NCBI GenBank assembly: GCA_964599655.1
Contig: CAZRGV010000074.1
Location: 1-30,608, forward strand
Length of the DNA: 30,608 nucleotides
Source: CAZRGV01 sp964599655
GTDB taxonomy: Bacteria > Planctomycetota > Planctomycetia > Isosphaerales > Isosphaeraceae
Direction of reading: 5' to 3'
The notes under the pieces are model-generated. The model had not been told where the DNA came from. It was given only the letters and a program-made list of their open reading frames with translations, and did no database searches. A program made the translations under genes and the position numbers. This document shows, one piece after another, positions 10,101 to 17,841 of the stretch (its first letter is position 1; every line of letters starts with the position of its first letter).

Positions 10101-10191
10101 CCATGAGCCCCTTGACACCGGCATGCACGTCGCCGGGAATCAGGCAGAGCACGAGCAGCGGCAAGGCTCCAAGAGTCGTCGAGACGCGCAT
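7099..10191 (-). CDS. PVC-type propeller/HEAT/cytochrome c protein (membrane-bound dehydrogenase-like)
   Basis: 1030 residues. A signal peptide (to about residue 24, DVHA) precedes a beta-propeller of roughly 370 residues that starts VPEGFEIEEFADA and contains Asp-rich loops (DDDGDGRAD, DADGDDRAD) resembling calcium-binding turns. Residues ~400-850 are an alpha-helical HEAT-like region. The C-terminal cytochrome c domain has C877-A-A-C880-H881 and a likely Met ligand at 971 (SLMPAGLL). This order is characteristic of the planctomycete PVC-type haem-binding proteins, whose propeller resembles soluble sugar dehydrogenases. The likely role is periplasmic oxidation of an organic substrate with electrons passed to haem. 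It is the first gene of a two-gene unit with the lactonase-like gene (4-base overlap). Confidence 0.9.
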   Translation of the reverse strand: MRVSTTLGALPLLVLCLIPGDVHAGVKGLMVPEGFEIEEFADASLANDIIRMTVDPKNRIVVSGRGYIRILSDDDGDGRADRAIPFAEEPKDGAMGMLWEGDSLLVVGDGGLRRLRDADGDDRADGPSELIRTIKTGGEHDAHALRRGPDGWLYLLCGNFAGIDGSWASLPTSPIKEPVAGCVLRFPPDLKGSEIVADGFRNPYGFDFGLDGRLFAYDSDNERCVSLPWYEPTRFYHVVPGGHHGWQAPQVTETWRLPPYLPDVVAPVVTLGRGSPTGVVCYRHSRFPELYRGGFFVLDWTFGRVIFLPLSRSGASYKSQPVDFITAVGDEGFAPSDLVVHPETGDLYIAIGGRGTRGAVFRVRYVGQGSEPARPSTAKFPFPIQSLEPQDAWLNEAVQADPATRLDAIVNLRRHRGHFGDSALSEVVLANWDRPEPELRQGSAELIKCIDVDLETWIPKAGSELARSTLAIGLAERDPAKAVDLATSILEAQAVNEPAKMAAVRAVQLALGGIGNARFKGKVWDGYSARDPSKLDSARRAKVLEVVRNASRQIRAGNLERELTRTLAMLEDDDPTTLADIADRLNEDSDPLDDIHHLIVVSRLKAPRSMEVSRRVARSLLGLDRKLDARHANRDRNWALRVGELHGELARKDPRMNELLVSDPNFGRRSHALFAWGEGFDRRRAAEVFLEKGRGDTDFAWDSDVVAILGELPAERAFPVLRGLWGRGGLEEAILPILARHPESEDRSRFVAGLNLPQIDIALRSLDALDRLPAEREDGDQIVALVRLLGRFPSGKESQESRRRVVRSLRRLTGADLDATDSSSWADWLARHRPRLAERLAGASGVDLSAWRARLSKVDWSKGDVGRGALVFQRASCAACHVGGRAVGPDLSGVTGRFSREDLFTAILQPSRDISARYQSVTVGTHDGRIYQGIVIYEAVDGVILQTGATTTVRISGADLAERRGSDVSLMPAGLLEPLSNQEIADLYAYLGSLGRGGSLPRGASSANLSPVSSRPLGRDAASLPSRTKP

Positions 10192-10243
10192 GGATCATGG
10201 CCTCGCAAGCGTAAGGACGGCGTCGGTTGAAGGAGCGCGGCGC

Positions 10244-10272
10244 TTGGCCCGTCGCCCCGTCGCCAACATAAT
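10244..10272 (+). promoter_or_regulatory. Candidate sigma-70 promoter of the SDR gene
   Basis: TTGGCC (10244-10249) and CATAAT (10267-10272) are separated by exactly 17 bases, 85 bases before the ATG. The -10 matches consensus at five of six positions and the -35 at four. It sits in the divergent spacer between the cytochrome and SDR genes. Confidence 0.4.
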
Positions 10273-10357
10273 CGAGCGTCCCGCCACATTCCACTCGGGA
10301 GATCCGAGCAAGCGAGCCTCCATGCGGGTTCGTTGAGACCACTAGAGGGAGAGAACG

Positions 10358-11068
10358 ATGGCCAAGTCCCCGTCGCGCGTGATCATGCTAACCGGCGTAA
10401 CCCGAGGGCTCGGCCGCGCCCTAGCGCACCGGTTCGCCGAGGCCGGCCACCAGGTTCTCGGCTGTGGACGCTCCGCCGAGGCGATCGATGCGCTGAAGTC
10501 CCTGCCGGGAGGCCCACACGATTTCGACGTGGTCGACGTCGCCAACGATGACCAGGTCAAAAACTGGGCCGAACGGCTCCTGGAGGCGTTCGGGCCGCCC
10601 GACCTGCTCATCAATAACGCGGCCTTGATGAACCGAAACGCGAGGCTCTGGGAGGTTCCCGCCCAGGAGATGGAACAGATCGTCCGCGTGAACATCCTCG
10701 GCGTTGTAAATGTGATTCGTCATGTGGTGCCGGCGATGGTCGAGCGCGGCAATGGGGTGATCGTGAACCTCAGCTCCTACTGGGGCCGCTCGGTCGCGCC
10801 CGAGGTCGCTCCCTACTGCGCCACCAAGTGGGCCATCGAAGGCTTGACCCGGGCCATGGCCGAGGAACTCCCCGCGACGATGGCGGCCGTCCCCTTGAAT
10901 CCCGGCATCATCGACACGGAAATGCTTCGAAGCTGCTTTGGCGACCAGGCCGGCCAGTACCTGACCGCCGAGAAATGGAGTCACGCCGCCGCGAAGATGA
11001 TCCTCGACCTCGGCCCCAAGGATAACGGAAAGCCCCTGACCGCGCCCTGGAAGGAGAGCCATACCTGA
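10358..11068 (+). CDS. Short-chain dehydrogenase/reductase (SDR)
   Basis: 236 residues, the usual size for a classical SDR. The NAD(P)-binding motif TGVTRGLG is at residues 12-19, NNA at 86-88 and the structural Asn at 112. The catalytic Ser is 139 or 140 (NLSS) and YCATK supplies Tyr153 and Lys157, so all active-site residues are present. An Arg after the second Thr of the glycine motif, and Arg38 after the second strand, would suit NADP(H); this is inference. A GAGGGAGA site immediately precedes the ATG. It is cytoplasmic, with unknown substrate. It stands alone, divergent from the cytochrome gene and convergent with the aminotransferase gene. Confidence 0.92.
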   Translation: MAKSPSRVIMLTGVTRGLGRALAHRFAEAGHQVLGCGRSAEAIDALKSLPGGPHDFDVVDVANDDQVKNWAERLLEAFGPPDLLINNAALMNRNARLWEVPAQEMEQIVRVNILGVVNVIRHVVPAMVERGNGVIVNLSSYWGRSVAPEVAPYCATKWAIEGLTRAMAEELPATMAAVPLNPGIIDTEMLRSCFGDQAGQYLTAEKWSHAAAKMILDLGPKDNGKPLTAPWKESHT

Positions 11069-11083
11069 CGCGGACGAGGCCGC

Positions 11084-11115
11084 GAACGGGGCTCCTTCGG
11101 AGTCTGTCCCCGTTC
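11084..11115. terminator. Hairpin between convergent SDR and aminotransferase genes
   Basis: GAACGGGG (11084-11091) pairs perfectly with CCCCGTTC (11108-11115). A second small stem CTCC/GGAG lies inside the loop. It sits 15 bases after the SDR stop and 27 bases beyond the aminotransferase stop. Neither side has a T tract, so a bidirectional terminator role is plausible but not certain. Confidence 0.5.
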
Positions 11116-11142
11116 CCTCGGCACTTCATCCTGTCCGCCCAC

Positions 11143-12402
11143 TCAGGCCCCCGCCTTTTCCGTGCGGAGGCAACGGCCAATCTGTCGCACGGCCTGACGG
11201 AGCCGATGCTCGTTCTCAACCAGCGCGAGTCGTAGGTGGCCCTCGCCCAGGTCGCCAAAACCGCGCCCAGGACTGACGGCGACCTCCGCCTCTTCGAGCA
11301 GCTTCATCGCGAAATCGACCGAACCCATCCGGGAGGCCCAGGGCTCGGGAATCCTCGCCCAGACGAACATCCCGGCCCGGGGGGATTCAACCTGCCAGCC
11401 GAGCCGCCGAAGCCCCTCGACGAGCACGTCGCGACGGCTCTGATACTCGGCGACCTGCGCCTTGCGGGCCTCCTCACCGTGCCGCATCGCGACAATCGCG
11501 GCGATCTGGACCGCCTGGAACAAGCCATAATCATAATAGCCTTTGATCACCTTAAGCGCCCGAAGGGCCTCGCGATGCCCGGCGGCGAAGCCAACCCGCC
11601 AGCCTGCCATGTTGTAGCCCTTCGACATCGTGGTGAACTCGCAGCCAACCTCCTTGGCTCCTTTGGCCGCGAGGAAGCTCGGCGGATCGTATCCATCGAA
11701 GCCGATATCGCCGTACGCGAAGTCGTGGATCACCAGAAACCGGTACTTCCGGGCCAGCGCCACGACCTCCTCGAAAAAGGCCCGATCGACCACCCCGGCC
11801 GTCGGATTGTGCGGGTAGTTCATCACCAGCACCTTGGGCCGAGGAAAGAGCCGCTCGCACATCTGGGCCACGTCGGCCAGGTACTGTTGCGGATCGCGAA
11901 CATCCAGCGCAATGGCGTTGGCGTTGGCCAGCGCAATCGCATGAACATGAATCGGAAATGTCGGCGCGGGCACGAGAGCCGTGTCGCCCGGACCGAGCAA
12001 GGCCAGGCACATATGGCTGAACCCTTCCTTCGACCCGATCGTCGTGATGATCTCGTGGTCGGGGTCGAGGTCGACTCCCCAGCGCGATTGATAACGCTTG
12101 GCGACCTCGCGCCGAAGGTTCAGGACCCCCGAGGCCACGCTATAGCGGTGGTTCCTCGTGTCACGGGCGGCCTCGCAGAGCTTGTCGATCACATAGTCGG
12201 CCGGCGGGTCGGTCGGGTTGCCCATGCCGAGGTCGATCACATCGATCCCGGCGCGTCGCTTCTGGTATTTCAGGTCGTTGATCTTTCCGAACAGGTACGG
12301 GGGTAAGTTGCGAACCCGGGCCGACACCTCGATCGTGAAGCCGTCTCCCTGGTTCGACCCCGAGCCATCGTTCGGTTCGCGGAAGGTCGTTGCGTCGTTC
12401 AT
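11143..12402 (-). CDS. alaC: AlaC-like alanine/glutamate-pyruvate aminotransferase
   Basis: 419 residues, PLP-dependent fold type I aminotransferase. The sequence follows E. coli AlaC closely through most of its length (for example LPPYLFG, IDLGMGNP, TIGSKEGFSHM, YPHNPTAG, MSKGYNMAGWR, GYYDYGLF, SPGRGFGD). Numbered from ATG 12402, Asn199 (YPHNPT), Asp227 (HDFAYGD) and the Schiff-base Lys261 (SKGYN) are the cofactor-contacting residues. It would interconvert alanine and pyruvate with 2-oxoglutarate in the cytoplasm. The related LL-diaminopimelate or aspartate-type enzymes are the main alternatives. ATG 12402 is preferred over an upstream start at 12444 because the extra 14 residues are Arg-rich and unlike the family; GGAG lies about 11 bases before it. 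Confidence 0.88.
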   Translation of the reverse strand: MNDATTFREPNDGSGSNQGDGFTIEVSARVRNLPPYLFGKINDLKYQKRRAGIDVIDLGMGNPTDPPADYVIDKLCEAARDTRNHRYSVASGVLNLRREVAKRYQSRWGVDLDPDHEIITTIGSKEGFSHMCLALLGPGDTALVPAPTFPIHVHAIALANANAIALDVRDPQQYLADVAQMCERLFPRPKVLVMNYPHNPTAGVVDRAFFEEVVALARKYRFLVIHDFAYGDIGFDGYDPPSFLAAKGAKEVGCEFTTMSKGYNMAGWRVGFAAGHREALRALKVIKGYYDYGLFQAVQIAAIVAMRHGEEARKAQVAEYQSRRDVLVEGLRRLGWQVESPRAGMFVWARIPEPWASRMGSVDFAMKLLEEAEVAVSPGRGFGDLGEGHLRLALVENEHRLRQAVRQIGRCLRTEKAGA

Positions 12403-12523
12403 GGCGGAAGCACTCCGAGGCCAGACGGGTCTCCGGCCTCGCAAGCACGGCCCGATCCGGCGAAGATTCCAGCATAGCTCCCGCCGCCGGTTTCGGGAAT
12501 CGGAGTCGCCGAAAGAATGGAGC

Positions 12524-12546
12524 GAAGCCCGTGTGGCGCGGGCTTC
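12524..12546 (-). terminator. Hairpin terminator of the alpha/beta hydrolase gene
   Basis: A perfect 8-bp stem GAAGCCCG/CGGGCTTC with a 7-base loop lies 30 bases after the stop codon at 12577. On the minus strand it is followed by the pyrimidine-rich GCTCCATTCTTTC. It would separate the hydrolase from the aminotransferase gene that follows on the same strand. Confidence 0.6.
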
Positions 12547-12576
12547 GATCCGTTCTGCACCCCGGCCTTCGCCCGC

Positions 12577-14610
12577 TCAATCGTGCGCTGGCTTCAGCTC
12601 CCAGCGCTCGCCGAAAAAGTCGGCCGCCACCACCTTGCCCGGAAACCGTGCGTCGGGCGGTGTCCGCGCGTCGATCACCGCCCAATCCGGCAGCTTGGGA
12701 ACCTGCCTCGCGTTGTTCAGGTAGTCGTACTCCCGGAAGGTGAACGAGCTGTTGAGCACCACGTAGCGATCCGGGTTCAACGGGTTGGGGAAGATCAGGA
12801 TCAAGACATGTGAATCCGCCGGATACGACCGATCGCCGACCTTGATCTCGTGCTCACCCCACCAGATCGGAAGCTTGTCCGCGATCCGTTTCAGCACGGC
12901 GTTGCTGTCGGGGTCGCCCCAGAGGATCAGGTTGCTCGACGCGATCTCGGCGTCCGAGACCGCCGAGTCGACCGTCACCCGCGCCTCGCCCCGGAAATGT
13001 CGCCGCCAGTGCTCCTTCGCGTGCGAGAACTCCTGGTCGACCCACTTCGCCACGGTCTCATGGCGGCTCGACCCCGTCGGGCGGACGAAGACGAACGAGT
13101 CCATGAACGCGTCGTCGATCGGCCCTTGCAGGCCATGGCGTTTGGTCGGGCCGTTCGCCGAACGCCGACCGAGCTTCCAGGTCGAGCCGTCGCGATGGAG
13201 TGAGACCCGGTACGAGCCGTCGCTCGTGACAAGCGGACCCACCACCTCAGATCCATCAATCTGAATGCGAACGTCTCCCGACGGAGCCAGCAGGTTGGCG
13301 CCAGGTGGAAGGTCGATCGTCAGGGCCTTCACGTTCTCGGTCGTGACGTGAAACGCCGAGCCTTGAGCCCCTTGCGCGACGGCTTTGGCCCGGACCCTTG
13401 CCTTCTCCCAGTGCTCGCCGAGAGCGTCGATCGTCAGCCAATCCATCTGGTTGTAGCGCAGGGTATAGGTGGTCAAGTCGATCCGTCTCGGCACCCGGAT
13501 TCGCCCGTTGCGAGCCAGCAGGTCGAGACGTCGTTCGACCTCCAGCCTCGCCTCGGGGTGGTAGGCGTGCCGCGTGCCCGGCCCGATGATGTGAGTCAGC
13601 TCGATCCCTTCGGCGTTCAGGGCCTCGGCCATCACGTCGGCGGCCTGTTTCTGGTTGTCGAGTTCGCCGCTGTAGGCCACGGTCGGGCACTGAAACAGAT
13701 TGGCGGCCCACTTGTCGCAGTCGTAGAGGTTCCAGAGCTTCCGCTCGTACCAGGTCGGCTGGAGCGTCTCCCGTTGAAAAACCTTAAGGAACCGGGGCGT
13801 CTCGGCGAATCCAGCGCCCGGATTGGCGGCGAACCATCGGGATGCGTCGTGCACCGCGAACTGCCAGCAGGCCGCGCCTCCCATCGAAAAGCCCCGAACG
13901 CTGATCCGGTCCTCGTCGATCCGGTACTGGTGTTTGACCGATTCGAGGGCCTCGAACACATCCACCTCGCCCGCGAACTTGAAGGCGTTACAGTATCGTC
14001 CGTACGGATGAAGAACAATCGTATCCTTCGGCGTGAACTGGCCGGGTTGCCGCATGCGCTCGGCCAGGAAGTTCACCTCGCTGAGCGTCTCGCCTCGTCC
14101 GTGGAACCAGATGTCGAGCCGGAACCTCAGCGGGCCGTCGACGGTGTACGACTCGGGGATCACCAATCCATAAGGCTGAATCGAGCCGTCGATCTTCGAG
14201 CGGTAGCCTCGTACCACCAGCCCTTTCTGTGTGGTCCAGGGGGCCGAGCCTTCGAGAAGCGCATCGGCCCGTTCCTGGCCCGCCTTGAGCAGGGCCTTCC
14301 CCTTCTCGACGTCGGCGGGAGCGAAGAACTCCTGGTAGGTCAGGGCGTCGTGAACCGCCTTGAAGAAGACCTCCACATCCGGCAGCAAGTCGGTGGTCCG
14401 GGCATCCTTGCGAGCCGAAAGGCGCTGGAGTTTCGCCTGGAGGGAGGCAAGACCGTCCTCGAGACTCTTTCGATCGGCCGGCGCGACTTCGATCCCAAGT
14501 TTCGGAATGCGACGGACGTTGTCCGGAAGGTTGTCCGCGGGTCCATCGGCCCGGGACGGGGACGGCACGACGGCGAGCGCCGTCAGCAGGCAGGCAAGGC
14601 GGGCACGCAT
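12577..14610 (-). CDS. Secreted alpha/beta hydrolase (prolyl-oligopeptidase/esterase-like)
   Basis: 677 residues with a signal peptide (cut near SRADG, residue 22). Residues ~25-130 are helical. An alpha/beta hydrolase domain follows: LDIWFHGRGE (oxyanion region, near 165-175), nucleophile Ser242 in GFSMGGA, likely acid Asp318 in SGELDNQ and His348 in GTRHAYH. Residues ~380-677 form a separate C-terminal region rich in predicted strands, with WGDPDSNAVLKRIADKLP near 585. Such proteins are annotated in planctomycetes as prolyl oligopeptidase-family peptidases, but the catalytic domain would equally suit an esterase; the substrate is unknown. It follows the di-haem peroxidase gene by 123 bases, where a separate promoter candidate (14673-14703) is visible. 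Confidence 0.82.
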   Translation of the reverse strand: MRARLACLLTALAVVPSPSRADGPADNLPDNVRRIPKLGIEVAPADRKSLEDGLASLQAKLQRLSARKDARTTDLLPDVEVFFKAVHDALTYQEFFAPADVEKGKALLKAGQERADALLEGSAPWTTQKGLVVRGYRSKIDGSIQPYGLVIPESYTVDGPLRFRLDIWFHGRGETLSEVNFLAERMRQPGQFTPKDTIVLHPYGRYCNAFKFAGEVDVFEALESVKHQYRIDEDRISVRGFSMGGAACWQFAVHDASRWFAANPGAGFAETPRFLKVFQRETLQPTWYERKLWNLYDCDKWAANLFQCPTVAYSGELDNQKQAADVMAEALNAEGIELTHIIGPGTRHAYHPEARLEVERRLDLLARNGRIRVPRRIDLTTYTLRYNQMDWLTIDALGEHWEKARVRAKAVAQGAQGSAFHVTTENVKALTIDLPPGANLLAPSGDVRIQIDGSEVVGPLVTSDGSYRVSLHRDGSTWKLGRRSANGPTKRHGLQGPIDDAFMDSFVFVRPTGSSRHETVAKWVDQEFSHAKEHWRRHFRGEARVTVDSAVSDAEIASSNLILWGDPDSNAVLKRIADKLPIWWGEHEIKVGDRSYPADSHVLILIFPNPLNPDRYVVLNSSFTFREYDYLNNARQVPKLPDWAVIDARTPPDARFPGKVVAADFFGERWELKPAHD

Positions 14611-14672
14611 GAGAGTTCGTTCCTGGGAGCCTTCGTCTCCATCGTCGAGCGATCCTCGACGTCCGGCTCCGC

Positions 14673-14703
14673 ATCATACACGAATCTCGGCGATTGTCCG
14701 CAA
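14673..14703 (-). promoter_or_regulatory. Possible promoter of the alpha/beta hydrolase gene
   Basis: TATGAT (14673-14678) matches the -10 consensus well. The best -35 is TTGCGG (14698-14703), but the spacing is 19 bases, longer than ideal. Confidence 0.3.
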
Positions 14704-14733
14704 CCCGGCGTCCAGACCGGCGATCGGATCAAA

Positions 14734-16080
14734 TCACTTGTCCACGGGCAACCCGCTTGGAACCCGCGACGGAATCCAAGCTTCGAGCCGGTCCAACGTC
14801 GGGCTCGTCAGTGACTCCAGAAACGCCATGAGGTCGCGGAACTCATGTTGGGAGAGTCGCACGGGAACCCGCGCAAGCGGATCGAGCGTTTCCAGCAGAC
14901 CAATGATCGTTTGTCGATCCCGAAGAACCGTCGGTTGAAGCTCGGGCACGAGCTGCGACGGGTCGTAGTGCAACAGCGACCAGACCGGATTCAGGTGGTG
15001 CCGCACGGCGCCTTCCAGGCTCGTGAAGGCCCCGTTGTGCATCCAGGGGCCCGTCACCGTGACATTCCGCAAGGGAGGCGTGCGAAACGCGAACCGTTGC
15101 GCGAGATTCCCCGTAACGCCGCCTCGGCCGAAGTCGTGGGGCGTCGCTGGCGGCTTCCCTGGCCCAAGCTGCGGTACGGCAATGTTGTGATAATCTTGAT
15201 CAGTGAGCAGATTCCCGCTGTGGCAACCCGCGCAACGAGCCCGGCCGAAGAAGAGCAAGGCTCCTCGCTTGGCCGAAGTGGAAAGCGCCTTCCGATCCCC
15301 GGCGAGATACCGATCCCAGGGGCTGTCGGTGCTCGCGAACGCCGTGCTCTCGAAGGCCGCGATGGCATTCGCCGCGTGCTGGAAGCCAAAAGAGCCGAGC
15401 GGAGTCGCGGGATACGCGTCTCGGAACATTTGGTGATATTCCGAGATCGACATAATTCGGATCATTAGGTCCGACCAGATCCCGGTGAAGTCACTGTCGT
15501 CGTGGGCACTCAGTTCGTTGTTCGGGTCGCCGACATCGCCTCGCATCTCGTCACGACCGGTCACGGGGAACATCGCCTGCGCCGCGAGGATGTTGTCGAG
15601 TCCCGGTGGAAGCTGATCCTTCGCGGGCGTTTTCAGCCCGCCGGTCGGCAAAACCTCGACCCGGCCGTCCCAGAACATGGTGTACCAGTCGGGCGAACCC
15701 CGATCGAAGATCTCGGTTGCGTTGCGGGCGACAAACGGACGATCGGCCCCCTTGATCCGGTCGGGGCCAAGCCCCTGGCCCATCGTGCCGATCGAGAGGG
15801 AGAGTCCATCGTCGGACATGAACCTTGGGTGATGACACGTGGCGCACGCGGTGTCTCGGTTGCCGCCGAGCAGCTTGTCGAAGAAGAGCATCTGTCCCAG
15901 ACGAACCTTCGCCGCTGGCGGTGTCGATCCAGGGTGGAGTGGCGTAATCCCCTGCCGTCTCAGAACGAGGCGGAGCGTCCGATCCAACGCGCCCTCCGAC
16001 CCGGCTCGTGCCGGGAGAACCGGAAGAGACGTGATCGCGATGAGTCCGAATCCCAGAAGGGTCAGGCGAGTCCGAGTCAT
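14734..16080 (-). CDS. Di-haem cytochrome c peroxidase family protein
   Basis: 448 residues with a signal peptide (cut near LPARA, residue 26). Two c-type haem sites are visible: C79-A-T-C82-H83 and C283-A-G-C286-H287, the arrangement of the bacterial CcpA/MauG family. The first half has LGQMLFFDKLLGG before haem 1 and the second has RGALLFFGRARC before haem 2, the internal pseudo-repeat typical of the family. PWMHNGAFTSLEGAVRHH near residue 365 also matches family consensus. The classical role is periplasmic reduction of hydrogen peroxide with electrons from small cytochromes; MauG-like oxidation of another protein cannot be excluded. It is divergent from the DUF1501 gene, with 359 bases between. 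Confidence 0.92.
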   Translation of the reverse strand: MTRTRLTLLGFGLIAITSLPVLPARAGSEGALDRTLRLVLRRQGITPLHPGSTPPAAKVRLGQMLFFDKLLGGNRDTACATCHHPRFMSDDGLSLSIGTMGQGLGPDRIKGADRPFVARNATEIFDRGSPDWYTMFWDGRVEVLPTGGLKTPAKDQLPPGLDNILAAQAMFPVTGRDEMRGDVGDPNNELSAHDDSDFTGIWSDLMIRIMSISEYHQMFRDAYPATPLGSFGFQHAANAIAAFESTAFASTDSPWDRYLAGDRKALSTSAKRGALLFFGRARCAGCHSGNLLTDQDYHNIAVPQLGPGKPPATPHDFGRGGVTGNLAQRFAFRTPPLRNVTVTGPWMHNGAFTSLEGAVRHHLNPVWSLLHYDPSQLVPELQPTVLRDRQTIIGLLETLDPLARVPVRLSQHEFRDLMAFLESLTSPTLDRLEAWIPSRVPSGLPVDK

Positions 16081-16439
16081 GGCGAAAAGCCCTCAAAAGC
16101 GGTCGGTCGTCGAAGACTCGTGATCCTTCTTGGATCCGAATATTGGCCTCTCGGTTGAGACTTGGGGTTCCAGCCGATGCGCTCTCAACGAGTCAACTCG
16201 AATCGTGGCGTGTCCGCAAGCCCAGTCGGATTGGAACCCCAGATTGCGTGGTTCTTCAGCTCAAGGACGGCACCTCGACTCATGGGAATCCAGGAAGGTA
16301 TTTCCGGCCCCGAAGAATCCTCGGTCTCGCTTGCCTGCCTGGCAAAAACCGGGTAAGTTGGTGGTTGAAGAAGGTTTAAACATTCGCGAGACACCAAGGC
16401 TCTCGGGAATCGCGTGTTTGGGGATTTGGGGAGTCGAAG
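16081..16439. other. Divergent gene-free spacer
   Basis: 359 bases between the peroxidase and DUF1501 starts. It contains a 10-base inverted repeat with a 59-base spacer (listed separately), the palindrome GTTTAAAC near 16375, and a weak promoter candidate for DUF1501 (TTGCCT 16331-16336, 17 bases, TAAGTT 16354-16359). Small open frames exist in it but none has a recognisable domain. Confidence 0.5.
16163..16241. repeat. Inverted repeat with 59-base spacer
   Basis: TGGGGTTCCA (16163-16172) is the exact reverse complement of TGGAACCCCA (16232-16241). Similarity continues imperfectly inward (GCCGA against TCGGA). It could be a paired operator or the base of an RNA structure; no known element is recognised. 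Confidence 0.45.
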
Positions 16440-17825
16440 ATGACCGCGGATCACCGTCATCCTTACGGCGTCGTCCGGCGCGAGTTTCTCCAGGTCGGAT
16501 TTTCCGGCTTCCTCGGGCTCGGGCTTCCGTCCTTGCTCGGTGGCCGCGCTCGCGCGATGTCGGCCTCGAAGCCGAAAGCGAGGTCGATGATCCTTGTCTT
16601 CCTGACTGGAGGCCCCAGCCACCTCGACACGTTCGACTTGAAGCCGGACGCCCCCGACGGGATTCGCGGCGAGTTCAAGGCGGTTGCCACGAAGGCCCCG
16701 GGCGTGTTCCTCTCCGAGCACTTGCCCGGCCTTGCCTCCCGCGCGGACAAGCTCGCGATCGTTCGCTCCCTCTCGCATGAGCACACCAACCACCTCAACG
16801 CCACACACCAGGTTCTCACCGGCCATCCTCAACCTGGCGCGTTCTTCGACAAGATTGCCTCGCGCGACGATTACCCGTGTTATGCTTCGGGCCTCGATTA
16901 TGTCCGCCCCCGCGACGACGGAATTCCGAGCGGCGTCATGTTGCCGACGTACCTCATGGAAGGTCCGTTGACCTGGCCCGGGCAACACGCGGGGTTCCTC
17001 GGCCCAAGGCACGACCCCTGGCAGATCAAGGACGACCCGAACCAGCGCGAATTCCGCGTGGACAATCTGGCGTTGCCAGTCGGTTTCAGCGTCGAGCGAC
17101 TGGCCCAGCGTCGAGGGTGGCTCGACGAGCTCTCGGCCCAGTCGGACGCCCTGCGGCCCTCCTCGGGGAAAGATCCATTCGCCGAGCAGCGAGAGCAGGC
17201 GTTCACGATGCTGCTCTCGGGCAAGGTTGCTCGGGCCTTCGAGATCCATCGCGAGGACCCGAAGGTTCGCGACCGTTACGGCCGGCACATGTTCGGACAG
17301 TCGCTCTTGCTCGCTCGCCGGCTCGTTGAGGCGGGAGTTCCAATTGTTCAGGTGAACATGGGTAGGGTCCAGACCTGGGACACCCATTCCGGGAACTTCG
17401 CGGCCCTTCGAGATCGCCTGCTGCCCCCAACCGATCGAGGGGTCTCGGCGCTGCTCGACGACCTGGCCAGCCTGGGCCTGCTCGACGAGACACTGGTCAT
17501 CGTGACCGGCGAGTTCGGCCGCACGCCGAGAATCGGAGCCAGCACGGGGAACAATAACACGAAGGACGGCCGGGATCACTGGTCGCGGGTCTTCTCGGCC
17601 GCGTTCGCCGGCGCCGGGGTCCAGGGCGGACAGGTGATCGGCCAGTCCGACCGAATCGGCGCGTATCCGGCGAGCCGTCCCTATTCGCCCGGCGACCTCG
17701 CCGCGACGATTTACCAGGCCCTCGGAATCGACCCCCAGACCGAGCTCCGAGATCGCCTCAACCGCCCGCTCCAGCTCTGCAAGGGGGAAGGCATCACCCC
17801 CTTGTTCAGCGGCGCCGCGTCCTGA
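16440..17825 (+). CDS. DUF1501 family protein with Tat signal
   Basis: 461 residues. The N-terminus has a twin-arginine signal (R13-R14-E-F-L, then a Gly/Leu core to about residue 38), so it is exported folded. The body matches DUF1501: VFLTGGPSHLDTFDLKPDAP near residue 53, then SLSHEHTNHLNATH, TWDTHSGNF and GEFGRTPRI. These Asp/His-rich motifs resemble the metal-binding alkaline-phosphatase/sulfatase fold, but the activity of the family is not established. In planctomycetes such genes usually follow a DUF1549/DUF1553 cytochrome gene; no such partner is present here, the nearest haem protein being the divergent peroxidase. GGGGAG precedes the ATG. Its stop is only 16 bases from that of convergent rarA. 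Confidence 0.92.
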   Translation: MTADHRHPYGVVRREFLQVGFSGFLGLGLPSLLGGRARAMSASKPKARSMILVFLTGGPSHLDTFDLKPDAPDGIRGEFKAVATKAPGVFLSEHLPGLASRADKLAIVRSLSHEHTNHLNATHQVLTGHPQPGAFFDKIASRDDYPCYASGLDYVRPRDDGIPSGVMLPTYLMEGPLTWPGQHAGFLGPRHDPWQIKDDPNQREFRVDNLALPVGFSVERLAQRRGWLDELSAQSDALRPSSGKDPFAEQREQAFTMLLSGKVARAFEIHREDPKVRDRYGRHMFGQSLLLARRLVEAGVPIVQVNMGRVQTWDTHSGNFAALRDRLLPPTDRGVSALLDDLASLGLLDETLVIVTGEFGRTPRIGASTGNNNTKDGRDHWSRVFSAAFAGAGVQGGQVIGQSDRIGAYPASRPYSPGDLAATIYQALGIDPQTELRDRLNRPLQLCKGEGITPLFSGAAS

Positions 17826-17841
17826 ATCAATCGCCGAGGCA

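Noticed and set aside
8668..10230. 520-codon plus-strand open frame opposite the PVC-type cytochrome gene
   Set aside because: No signal, motif or ribosome site, and Arg/Pro-rich; the opposite strand holds a complete recognisable protein.
13348..14814. 488-codon plus-strand open frame opposite the alpha/beta hydrolase
   Set aside because: Shadow of a coding strand with GFSMGGA and other hydrolase motifs; no domain in this frame.
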